Notes under the pieces: generated by a model
Databases searched by the model: none
The model's input: only the letters and a program-made list of their open reading frames with translations
What the model was told of the DNA's origin: nothing
Position numbers and translations under genes: made by a program
Part shown: positions 14,892 through 26,259 of the stretch, one piece after another
Numbering within the stretch: position 1 is the stretch's first letter
Layout of the letters: the number at the start of each line of letters is the position of its first letter
From: Isoetes taiwanensis
Taxonomy: Eukaryota > Streptophyta > Lycopodiopsida > Isoetales > Isoetaceae
Assembly: GCA_021234155.1 (NCBI GenBank)
Contig: JAJEKV010000058.1
Coordinates: 7,872,992 to 7,936,991 of the forward strand
DNA length: 64,000 nt
Reading direction: 5' to 3'

Positions 14892-16223
14892 TAAACCTCA
14901 ACGTCCTTGGCCGAGTAAATCGGTACAGAGCACAATGCATAAGAAAAATAGGCTTAAATTTGAATATTTAAGGGAGGTTTAAGGGCTTGATCCACTGGTG
15001 AAAGGTCCAACGATGGAAGAAAGCTAGCTGGAGCATGTATTTCGTGAAAACAGAGGCATAAGGCTACATAAGTTCCAAAGAGTGGTGGAAATAATAGAGC
15101 AAAGAAAAAACAACTACAAAGCCAAAATCTGCCAATCTTGAGAGTAAGCTCGGATTGTGTAGATAAGGAAAGAGATATGATATTTAAGCAAGGGAGCTAA
15201 GAAAAGACCTACTTGTTGAATGCAGTGGAACAAGAAAACCTAAATCAAAGAAGTTTGCCAGAGTAAAAGGTCTCGAGTTTTTCGTCATCCATTCCAATCT
15301 TTCTTCTTTATTTTCCTAAAGCCCTTGGCTTTCATGCTAAATGTTGTTCTTACTCTGGCTAAGCTGTGGCATTGTTGATGCTCGAAAATCTGACTCCGAG
15401 TAAGGGAGAAGAAAGGAGGCAGCTACAACTTGCTTTGGCGGGTAGAGACGTGGAAGCAGATAGACGTGTTACGACTATAACAGTCCTGTTGCCAGCGGAT
15501 TTTTCATAACAAATCTGGACAGAAATGTTACTGGATATAACACTCTTGCAACTAAGGGTTGACATTAAATCCTGGGCCTAAATGACGAGGCCCAGGACGA
15601 TAAGGTTCATTAACCATAGTGTGATGTAGAAAATGGGGTTTGACCCCATCTTGTTTTCCAAGGGACGCCTTACTTCGTGATCAAGCAATATACTATTTCT
15701 CTTGGGTGTCTATTGGAAATATGACTTGGCATATTCCAAGAATAATAGTCAGATTTAGTCTATAGGACTATAGTATAGATTTTGTATATGTAGGTGAATT
15801 TTAACGTCCAAACTTGTCTAACGATTGTTTTAACAACTGCGTTGCATAAGCATTTAACAAAACCAAAACAACGGGGCGTCTAACGTTAGGGCATCCCCCT
15901 CAGCGTACAGGCGGCGCTTGGAAGCCTCGGGAGCTTGATCAGTAGAAGCCTTTTGGCGCCTCGAAAGTAAGTTTTCGTTTAGTTTGGCTGTGTTTTGCAT
16001 CTGTTGAAATAATCTATCGTGCTTCGTCGCCGCTTTTCTTTTGCAAACCATTGCTCTTGTTTCGCGTTCTTTTCTTAGCAGATCTAGTAGATATGAAAGA
16101 AACCTACTATCTTATAAAAATTTGACAGCCCTAAGGATGCGCTTTTCGTGCTGAGCTAATTTAGCAGATGCCAAGACATTACAGCTACTTTGTCCAAGAA
16201 ACTACGCCTATTGAAATGAGTAT
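14892..16223. other. Non-coding interval
   Basis: No convincing gene. Short frames (for example - strand 15854-16051, starting MVCKRKAATKHD) match nothing I recognise. A small perfect palindrome, TGGGGTTTGACCCCA, lies near 15634. Confidence 0.4.
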
Positions 16224-16979
16224 TTATTGCCTACTTTTTGGCACATTCTGATATACATCTTGCTGCCCTCTTCTTGCAAGAATTCTCACACCTTTTTTTT
16301 CTCCAGCCATGATGCCAGTTTCATCACAATTCCAGATTCTGTCAGGGGTCAATTGTAGCTCTTCAAGAATGGTTCTTAGGTTGGTATAAAAGGCAAGCAG
16401 GTTATCCGTGTTCAACGCCCTCACTCTTTGTATGTCCAATGTCTCAGGGCTCCTCAAAGTCACACTCGGGTGCCTCCTTTTGAAGGCTCTCCACCATGAT
16501 CTTCCAGGTATGCCATCCTTCCAAAGGGTTGTTCTACCTGCAGCAACCTCACTTGCCTTCTTACAGAGGCAATCAATGGTTACCCCTCTTCCCTCATTTG
16601 CTCGAGAATGAACCCAAGCCACAAGTTCATTCTCCTCTTCTTCAGTAAGACATTTAGGCCTAGGTCCAAGTTTATTTCTGCTTCTACCATACAGCCAGTT
16701 CCTCAAGGTACTAGCAGGAATACCAAAGTGTGCAGCAGCACCTCTAATGCTCATGCTTCCATCATCAAATGCATCTTGAGCACTCTCCATATCATCCATT
16801 GACCACTGCCCCCTCTTTTGGCATCTTATCCTCTTGTTGCCAAGCAGATTGGGATTTTGTGCAGCCTCCTGGTCAAGTTCTAGCATAACAGGTTCACTCA
16901 CTATCCTCCTCTTCTTACTCTTAGAAGGAGGAGCAGACTCCTCCCCCCTGCCTACAACTCGGCCTCTTCTTAATTCCAT
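16224..16979 (-). pseudogene. Pogo/Tigger-like transposase, N-terminal 251 residues
   Basis: The start chosen is MELRRGRVV at 16979; an upstream in-frame start (17063) would add a hydrophobic leader without family support. Domains: a basic, NLS-like stretch KSKKRR (20-25), a pipsqueak-type helix-turn-helix (about 57-100, MSIRGAAAHFGIPASTLRNWLYGR), a CENP-B/Tc5-type DNA-binding domain (about 108-180, PGRSWWRAFKRRHP), then the start of the DDE nuclease with IWNCDETGI (first catalytic Asp, ~219). The frame ends about 30 residues later, so the other two catalytic acidic residues are missing. Related full transposases are 400-500 residues. Such genes cut and paste TA-flanked elements or are domesticated as DNA-binding proteins. 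Read as a truncated transposon; a domesticated short form cannot be excluded. Confidence 0.8.
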
Positions 16980-17063
16980 GAAGAATGAGAGAATGCAATG
17001 GTCTGGAATGCAATAACAGACAAGAAATAGACAAGAAATAGAAGAACAGACAAAGTACAGCAA

Positions 17064-20000
17064 GGACTAAGACATGAAGAACACATTTAAATAGAAAGAG
17101 TGAGTAAGATAAGGAGGCAACGTATCTGAATTCCAAGACCCTGAATACAAGTTCAAATCTCCCTCTAAAAAGCTTGCATGCAAATCTGAAACACAAATCT
17201 CACGGTGGTAGAGGTGTCCAGATCAGTGATCCGGAGCATGTGAGGGCCAGATTGAATCTAAGGATGAAGTGCATGCAAGAATTGAGGCGCCAAATGGTAG
17301 AAATAAGGCGCCAAAGCTTTTCCTGGCTCGAAATCTCTTGCATGCAGGGAGCCATCAAGGAGCCACATGCATTTAAAAAAGGGATTAGGGCGCACCATTC
17401 TAAAGCAGCATGGAAGCCGACCACATACCTGCTAGGATCTTCAATTTGCCCCCGTGCACCATCTTCCAAAAATAGGGGTCTAACTCCAGTCATGCATGCG
17501 CCATTTCGGTCCCTCCCTGAACCCTAAAATAAACCCCACTGACCCATCCGAGTTAATTTGAGCTGCGCCAAAACCGGCCCGTGAACCAATACTGGGCACC
17601 CCACCTTAGTGTGTGGAGATGGCGTGTGTGAACTATGGGAAAATAAAATTTAATATATGCCAAAAGTGTGGCCAACACGAGGAAAAAATCATAGCAAACA
17701 TGTACAGAACATGAGGGTTACACAAGCTTCTGGATTCAAATAACAAGTGTGATGATGCTACATATAAAAGATACATATGGGAACTGTTGATTTTAGTGCT
17801 CCACCATACCACATATGGCCAACATGAGCCTCTCAATCCATGCTACTCATGCTCAAATCCAAGCCATGCTGTCTGTGTTCATAAATGGCTTCAAGGCATC
17901 CATGCTACAAACTAAATCTTCTGCGCTCTGTATATTTGGTTTTCTAGAGGCATAAAACCAACAGGGACTCTTTTGCCCACAGCATGGTGCAATCTTCACC
18001 AAAAGATGCAGTTTTGGAGGCAAACAGGATGATTTGCAAGCACAATAACGGAATTCAAAACACAGGTATGGAGCAAAAGGCATGCTTCGCTGTCGCTGGG
18101 ATTCACCAGAGATGGAGTTGGGTCTGCTTGCCAGTCTGCCAGGCCATATTGCCAGTGATTTTGGAGTTGCATTTATTGCCAGTATCCAGCCCAGCTCATC
18201 CCGATGTCCTTAACTTTGGCAATTGGACTCGTATTCATTCTTAGAGTACCAGATTTGGTGCTTGAAGTTCTTGCCCCTTTTCTTCCTATCTCCCTAGCTG
18301 TGGATCTACCATAATCGGGTTGCACAGGTTCGTCATCCAAATCATGGGATATGGATCTCCCTTTTCTTGCCATGTATATCTACCGAAATCATGCAAGGTA
18401 GTTATTCACCCAAATCATGCGATATGATCTACCCAAATCTGGCTCCACAGGTTTGCATCGATGGATTTTTTCGACAAGCTTATGCATCCATTCATCTTGG
18501 TTTTCCATGCCGAACTTTTTCAACGCAGAATAGTCTTGTGTTACAATATACTAAACTTTATATGCTTTTTTTGTATTTAAACTAATATAGACATGTTGCT
18601 CCCTTTGCATGGCACTGCAGGTCGTCTCTTCTTCCCTAGCCTTTGGTTCAATTCTCCTGTACAAGAGCTTTTGCTTTGTCACATTGACACATTGCCATCA
18701 ACACAATTTTTATATTTTGTTTTTAAGTCTAGGTTAATATCATATCCTCTTTTGTCAAAACTTATGTATTTGGTAATTCTCCTGGCGTAACAACAGTGTT
18801 TCCTTTGCCATCACAAGTCTTTGATAAATTGATATGTCATAGCATATTGCCCTAGAAACCTTTCGGTTCATATTATGCTTTTTTTGTAAATCCATGTTTA
18901 TTTGATCAAAGTTCATAATTTGACACTTTATAGGATGTTGCCTTCAAGAGCATTCTCGATGTTTTCATGAATGACCAACATTCCCCTCATTCCTTTTTCT
19001 TCCTTCAATCGTTCCTAACAATAGCCCTCAATTATTTATTTTTTGCCTCAATATTCAAATTTGCCTTTGATGTTCGTTGATTTTCCCCTAACCCCAATAT
19101 GAACTTTGCCCGTCGATGTTTGTTGCCGCTCCTTTAAGCTCAATTTTGTTTTCATTACAGATATCTTAACTCTTCGATCAACATTGCTTTCCTTCACCAG
19201 AAGCAACATCCGCAGGAATCCCTCCCTCCCTCCCTCCCCCTCTCTCTCTCTCTCTGAGGTGGTATATATTGCTTCTTCATCCCCCCTAATCTTCCTCTAC
19301 TTTTTCAACCTTTGATATTATTCTCTTTGTCATGTTTTGCAATTTGTCATGTTTTTGCATTTGAGAGCTCCTTTGAAACATATTTATCTTTTGAAGCATA
19401 TTCACCTAGTTCTTTTAGAATTCATGTAGTATTCTCATATTGTATATTCTTTCATTGATTTTTAAGTTATGGGGAGCTTCATCCACTATTTTGCCCGTTT
19501 ATTACCCTCCTATTTTTCCATATAATTTGCCTTGCTAACTTGATCAGATCTTGACTTTAAACTAGATCTCCACTCAGTCCCCCTAATACTATTATTTTCT
19601 TTTTCATTTTTTGGAGTTGAATTGTTGTATTTTCTTGGGCATTTCCTTCCTTGTTGCATGGCATATATTGTCGTGCTTCAAACATTTATTTGTATGAGTT
19701 TTTGTGCATTATTATGGTAGACCATCATTGTGGACATAGGAGATAAAATGTTGTTGCTAAATCAATGGCATTTTTATTTTGGGACTTGTATTGTGATCAA
19801 AGCACTCTATTCTTCTGATATAGAGTCATTTTTCTTTTCTTGGAGGTCTTATATTTTTTTATCTTTTAGCTAGATAATGAGCTTGAGGTGATATGTTATT
19901 TTCATTTGGTTGGCTTTGTTCAATGTTTCCACTAACACTTCCCTTAGTTCATTGCCATTAATTGAGAGATGGAACATTTGCAACCTCACACTCCACTATT

Positions 20001-20970
20001 GTAGTTTTGCCACTGTGTTCTTCAATACACTTGTATCTAGAAGGACTTGCTTTCCATGGGTTCTTTTTCGCCATCCAGCCGCCCTTATCTCTATGCATCA
20101 CTAACAATACATTACCGCTTCTTATCTTAAACATTAGTTTGTCCGCATGCCACATAGCTACCTATAACCATCTATCATTTCCTTATTAAAGTCTTATTTT
20201 TGTTAGGTCAATCGGGGGTGTCCTCTTCTTGTTTCCATGAATCCATCATGTCATCCCGTCAACTATAGTACATTACGTATCCTCCTTAGTCCAGGCTCTT
20301 GCCATAGGGACTATGGTTTTTGACTTGTTTGATTCGGACTTTGGGCATACATCATTTGTCGCGTTTTTATACAAGTTGAGTCCCAGGTGGGGTATCCAAT
20401 CTAGGTTTGCTTCTTTCAACGATTATATAAACTTACTTTAGGCTATTGTTTTTCTATCCATATTTCTTTGCATTAATTCGTTTGAGTATGGTTATGGATT
20501 AATAATTGGAATGTTTTTCTATGAGGTGCATTTTTGCATGTGTATTTTATTTGAAACATAAAGGGATGAATATGGTTAATGACTTGCATTCATATTATAT
20601 GGATGTGTACGATTTGAATATAGAAACAAACTTATACGTTCTCATATTGCTCTCGAGGGCTTTTTTGAGCTTGCCATTTGGTGGGAGTTTTCGTTTCTTG
20701 ACATCTGGAGGCCCTCCATTTATATTGTTTGGGGCTTAATACCTCTATCTTTATCTTTAAGTTTTATATGTTTTTGTGCATGTCTATATAGTATGTCATC
20801 TTGGTCATTCACGATATTGTTTTCCTATATGGTTTGTCTTTTCTACATTTTTTGCTAATGCGGGAGTTCTGTTTATTATTTTTTACATGTGTTTCTGTTA
20901 AGGCATACCTTATTGTTGTCCATCCCCGGGTGTTGCTATAATCATGTTTTTACACATGCGTGGTGGTGCT
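17064..20970. other. Long non-coding, T-rich interval
   Basis: No coding similarity, LINE block or TIR was recognised in almost 4 kb. Sequence from about 18550 is strongly T-rich on + strand with short polypyrimidine stretches (for example TCCCTCCCTCC and CTCTCTCTCTC at 19220-19255). It may be old repeat or intron sequence. Confidence 0.4.
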
Positions 20971-20974
20971 TTTG

Positions 20975-21106
20975 TTCTCCACCTGTGGGTGATGCTGTTT
21001 ATTTCGACCCTGAGGGTGACGCAATTTTTTTTTTTTTTTTCATGTTCTTTCTTCCACCCGCTGGGCGATGCTTTTTCTTTCCACCCTCTGGGTGATGCTA
21101 TCTTCT
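20975..21106 (+). repeat. Imperfect short tandem repeat
   Basis: Four degenerate copies of a unit like TTCCACCCTCTGGGTGATGCT occur (TCCACCTGTGGGTGATGCT, TCGACCCTGAGGGTGACGC, TCCACCCGCTGGGCGATGCT, TCCACCCTCTGGGTGATGCT), spaced by T-rich filler. Each unit contains a small ACCC/GGGT inverted pair. Confidence 0.75.
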
Positions 21107-21706
21107 CTTCTGACATGTATTGTTAATTTTCTCCTCATTACTAATCACTCACATCAGTTTTTTGGTGCTTCTTGTTGTGCAGCTTGCCGCTTCGCCGTCG
21201 TGCACGTTCTTGTTCTCCTTAACTGTTAATGGGTGCCTTCTATGTGTTCCATTTCTTTTTCAGGTATTATGGCATCTCGTGGGTGCACTTCCTCTTGCAC
21301 ACGCCATCGCCCCACTTCTTTCGATTCTCTAGGCAACTATTCAAGGTTGTTGCGACCATTTCTCATTAGGGTTTTCCTTGAAAACCTGAAAGGGCAGAGT
21401 TTTTCATCCCGATGAGAAGTTGTCGCCACTACCCTTCTACACTGCTGCCTATGCACACTTTCTTCCTTATGGGGTAGCTCGACATTATTCCTATGGTCAG
21501 CTCCCCATCTATATTATTCAAACATTGTATATTGTTGCTGTGATGAATGAGAAGCCTATCATCGGCCAGTTTTTGTGTTCCTTGCGAGTTCCTTACCAGA
21601 ATGTGCTTCAAATGCACTTCAGAAATCTCTCCATGAGTTAATTGCATTAAACCTTTCCAAAAACTTCTCCTAGATTCCAATTCTTATTTTGATTTTTCGC
21701 TTTTAC

Positions 21707-21864
21707 TGTGACGGGCCCATGGTAGACCGCTCGAGTATTCAATCCTTGAATGTGCCTGTGGGGCGTTCCCGAGACACCGGCATAAATGGGTAGAAGTGAC
21801 TACTCATAAACGTCTAGACGGTTTTGCCCAGTTGGTTAAGGGCATGTCGGTTCGGAATGTCACA
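21707..21864 (+). repeat. Left LTR copy
   Basis: 158 bp, TGTGAC...GTCACA termini, followed by a tRNA-iMet-like primer-binding site at 21867-21878. Confidence 0.65.
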
Positions 21865-24800
21865 GTTGGTATTAGAGTAATGTTGGATCTTTGGAGTTGA
21901 CTTGTTTGGTTGTGCCATTGTGATGCTAATGGTTTTTTCTTTCAGAGACATCAGGACACGGTATCCTCAGAGGAAGGAGCAGTATCTAGAGAAGTTAGCA
22001 TGAAGGTGCTAAGCAAGAATTCCCCATTGCTTAGATCTGTGATCGACCCATGAGGACATGGGTTAATTTTTAGAAGGGGAGACTGTAACGGTTCTGGCCC
22101 CTTGACAGCCTAATATACGTATTTGTGCATGGTACGTACATGAGTTGCATATGTACATGAGGCGAAGCAAGGGTTTGCTTCCTTGACCAAGGGTTTACAA
22201 AAGAGATTTTTATTGCAAGAGAGGATTTAAGAGAGGATTTGAGGAGCTCTGTGGGTATCCAAGCTGTGGAGGCAAGAGTTTGAAGAGGCGGCATCAACTC
22301 GTTCTTCTTTTACAGGTGGGGTTTTTCACTGATTCAAGTTGTTACATAAGCTGCTATGGATCATTAATTACATGCTATTGGGTAAAGAATCCACTGTGTA
22401 TTAGCTATGATTGGATATGTAAAAGCTTTGCTAGATAACGAGCATAAACCGATGAGAACAAAGAAACATAGAGGTAATCTACTATGTTCCCTTTTGTTCA
22501 GAGTTATTTAAGATGTATCTGTAGCAAAGCTCTAGATTGGAATTGGATGCTAGAAGATAGAATCAGCTTCGACGGTTCAGGAATTGTCCCAACGGAATGA
22601 CAGGATCTGTGGAGCAGCTTTGTTAAGCTATCATGCTAGGCTCGGATTGATGTGCAAATAGGCTTAGCTTGATGCAAAGATGCCAATTTGGCTAGGAAAA
22701 GGGCCGAATCACTTGCTAAAGGGTCGTCTTAGAAGAATCAGGGCCAAATTGGCGGAAGCAGGGGTCGGATAGCCATTCTGTATGCAACCCAACTGCCTCA
22801 AAATGGATCGAACTTAGCTGAATCATGTTGCAATCTCCTTGGAACAGGCCGATTTGAAGTAAGAATTGCTAGTTTGATAGGATTGGAGCACTGTCAAATC
22901 TGCAAAGCAGCAAGAGGATGAGAAAAACCAAGTGGGTTAGGTCGAAAATGCATGAAAGAGGCCGATTTGGGCCTTACAAGGGTCGACTTGCCCTGGACAC
23001 ACCGAATCAAAGAAACAAGGCTTTCTAGAGCTGCCAGAATTGGGCCGTGGACAGGCCGAAACTGCTTCTATAGAGCCGAATTGGGAAAGTAAAAGTGTTG
23101 ATTTGCCTTGAAACGGCCTTGATTTGAGGATTCCATGCTTTTTATGCAGCCCCAGTTGCCAGATTTGAGATGTCTGAGTCTATTGCTGGTTTTGTTGCTT
23201 TTTGTCGACTTCTGATATTTTATCTTGGTCTTAATTCTTAATAGTGTTGCTATCTTTGTTGTTTTCTGTTTAAGAATGGCTAGTTAAGGGAAGAAATAAG
23301 AATGCACAGGGGGCTTGGATAGAGATGGAGTATCAGCAGAGTAAGACGGTGCAAATGCTAAAGATCTAAGGCCAGAATATATGAATAATGTCAACATTGT
23401 TGGAAATAACATGTAAAAAGAATAAATGTTTAATGCAAGACGAGATAGCTAAGATAAGTGTGGAAAGGCTTGTCCCTTGAGATGGGGCCTAGGCCAGGAA
23501 TCATCTGACAAGTTGTTCAAGCAGTTGCGACCATAGGTTCATGTGGATCTTTAAGTCAGAAGTGCGGGATTTTTAGTTTCTACATTAGATGCACTAATTA
23601 ATCCCTTAGCTATGGAAAGTGGTATTTATTATGAGACATATAGGTCCTTAGCTAAGTTATGATTTGCAATCATGAGGTATTTTGGATGTATATGTGGTAC
23701 AAGATTGAGTTGGTGAAAAGAGCCACAGAATGCCTATTGGGGGAACTTCTAGGGCATGGTGGCACTGCTGGGTTACTAAATGTCTAAGTTGTAAATTGAG
23801 TTATTAACAAGAGAATGTAAGTTATCATAGCTAGCAGATGCAGTAGGGATATTGTATGTGAGTTCCTTATAGGGGGAATTGCCTTAGTGCAAACTCTGAG
23901 TATTGTGGAAATGTTGAGTATGAGATCTACTTCGATGTCATAGTAAGAATCATTGGATAAGCTGCTTCAACATGTATGGGCAACATCGGCAATAGTATGA
24001 GCTAGGCACGTGTATAGTAAACATTCTAATGAACACCACATGTCATAGTCTTTGCATTGTTCCACTGTTGTCTTGGTATTTGATTATGTACTTGGAACCT
24101 TCGGGGTCGGACTTCTAGGTTCGGTGGCCTAGGTTGCTCCAGCATGCTCATGTTCATCTGTGATTCTCTGTGCTATTCTTGTGCTCTGTGACACCGGGCG
24201 TAGTTTTCCCTGATCAGGATGCTATGCCAACTCTTGTGACTCCATGGTAAGAGGCCCTCCAGCGCCAGACATGGGCTGGGAAGGGTATGCGCATACGAGG
24301 TTTACCCCACCAACTCCGCCAACGGGGCTCGGAATGTGAGCTGGCTGGGCATTTCTCTGCTAACAGGGCCTGCATGTAGGCTGGCTGAGCTTCCCATTGT
24401 CCCGGAGCTATGTTTCTGATGTTTTATTATTCTGGCTGTGTTCTTTGCTTTTGATGCTCATGTTTGGTATTTCACTGGATTATGGTGTTATTGTCTTAGC
24501 ATTGTACTCACATAGGATTTTCCGTCTATGTTTGTGCTTATCCAAGATTTCCAGAGTATTTCCATGCATGCAAAGGCAGCCAGGGATCCCCACTTAGTCA
24601 CGAGGACTAACCCTAGTGAGTGTATATGCAAGGAATTAGCAAGCAGTGGTCAAGCTATGGAGACAGTGTAGCCAGAGAGCATGATTGCACTAGAAGATCC
24701 TGAGTGGAATTGCAACATTTTGTTATATTGTATAGTGGATTCATATTGTACTTGTATTGTGGATATTATAATTCTTCTAGATTTATGTTGAATTCATAAG

Positions 24801-24959
24801 AATGGTTCAGATTTTAACTGCAAAGGAAGATTCAATTCTTCACCAATACTGTTGTTTTTCTAAAGTTATACCAACCTAGATCTAGTCATTTTGCAAGTTT
24901 TGACAAGATCCCGAGTGGCCAGGAGGATCAACTCACGAGCATAGTTCTAGTGGGAGAGA

Positions 24960-25115
24960 CTTAACGGGCCCATGGTAGACCGCTCGAGTATTCGATCCTT
25001 GAATGTGCTTGTGGGGCGTTCCCGAGACACCGGCATAAATGGGTAGAAGTGACTACTCATAAATGTCTACGGTTTTGCCCAGCTGGTTAAGGGCATGTCG
25101 GCTAGGAATGTTACG
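24960..25115 (+). repeat. Right LTR copy
   Basis: Direct repeat of 21707-21864 with about a dozen differences, preceded by a purine-rich tract. Confidence 0.65.
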
Positions 25116-25120
25116 TCTAC

Positions 25121-26259
25121 AACAGCTGTAAGATCTTGGTTAGAATTAGCTGACACTGAATTAGCAGGCAGCGGATTAGCAGACGGTGGATTAATAGGTG
25201 GAGAAGGATTCGCTGGTGAAGGGCTTCTTGGTGATGGAGGTTGCAGGTAGTATTGGGCAGGAATCCATATAATAGAGCTATCTGCTCCAATTGTTTTGAT
25301 AATCCTCCTCAAATGTAGGCAATAGTAAAGGTATTGCATCGTGCATATATGCCACCTATGAAAAACCATGTTCAATGCACATGCTCATAGTGTATCGGAT
25401 ACAATGACAAAGGTCCTCCGGGACGACTGCATTATATAGCCCTCTGGCACAATCCCAACCCTCCAATCCAAGCATGAAGGGCCAGATATGAGTGACATGG
25501 GGAGGGGAGAGGGGTGTAATGCAGTCTACCTGGTCCTCCAAAACAGACACACGGTCTTGAAAATAATGCCAAAATCTGTATACTTAGTGTCTCCACTACC
25601 ATAGACGGATTGTAAAGCCTTTTAGAAATATTGTAACAAATAACAAACCTGTGAAGATGGGTTTTGCTAGGAAACCTTGCTATCAACTGGCCCTAAAATT
25701 GAAATTTTTGATAGGGCTTTTGGGCCGGCTGCCAATCTCGCCATGGATAGAGGCTGCAGAACAAATTTCAAGATTACAAACAGAAACACTCAACAATCTT
25801 AAATCTTGGAACTTGGAAGCCACGTTCTTGACAGGTATAGGGATAAGTAAACAAAGAATGTACATATAAAAAATTGAGGCTGATGGACCATATTAATGCC
25901 AGCTTTAAGTTCTAGCAAAGCATGTCTTATTGATATTCTAGACAAAACAAAGAAAGAAAATTAATCCATTTTCTGGAAACAAAGAAAGAAAATTCAAGAA
26001 AATACTATATTTTTCCAGCCATTCTACAACCCATAAAAACACTTATGCCCAGAAAATCTGCTGCTGGGATGATGGCATAAAATCAAGCAAGAATATGCCT
26101 GAACCCATGGTATATGAAAGAGGCAAGGCATTATACAATAGATAAAATATGTTAAGCATCCAATTTTAATGGTGAAAACAGATAGATGTCCCATGTATTA
26201 GAGATTATGGTAGATTAGAATAAGATTGATCAGAAAAAATAAATGACACTAATGCAGAA
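25121..26259. other. Interval without a recognised gene
   Basis: Read on - strand there are short frames, one proline/serine-rich (PPSPRSPSPANPSPP, about 25170-25250) and one starting MSVLEDQVDC (25550 downward). Neither matches a family I know. They could be decayed exons. Confidence 0.35.

Larger units (their letters stand above)
21707..25115 (+). mobile_element. LTR element without coding sequence (fossil, non-autonomous)
   Basis: Direct repeats of about 157 bp lie at 21707-21864 and 24960-25115 and share GGGCCCATGGTAGACCGC, GGGGCGTTCCCGAGACACCGG and GTTTTGCCCAG. The left copy begins TGTGACGGG and ends GTCACA, an LTR-like inverted pair. TTGGTATTAGAG follows immediately, close to the tRNA-iMet primer site TGGTATCAGAG. 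A purine tract GTGGGAGAGAC precedes the right copy. Flanks TTTAC/TCTAC could be a decayed target duplication. The 3.1-kb interior has no gag or pol. Alternative: a second purine tract plus TGTAACGG at about 22070-22090 could start a 3-kb 3' LTR ending at 25115, with only a remnant of the 5' LTR left. Confidence 0.65.

Noticed and set aside
21280-21640. Possible B3-type DNA-binding domain (RPHFFRF-like start followed by FKVV)
   Set aside because: Only a few residues fit, the rest of the fold is missing and stops follow; chance similarity is more likely.
21815-21860. tRNA-like box A (TTGCCCAGTTGGTTAAGGGC) and box B (GGTTCGGAAT) near the end of the left LTR
   Set aside because: The spacing between boxes is too short for a tRNA or SINE promoter, box B is lost in the right copy, and no cloverleaf can be drawn.
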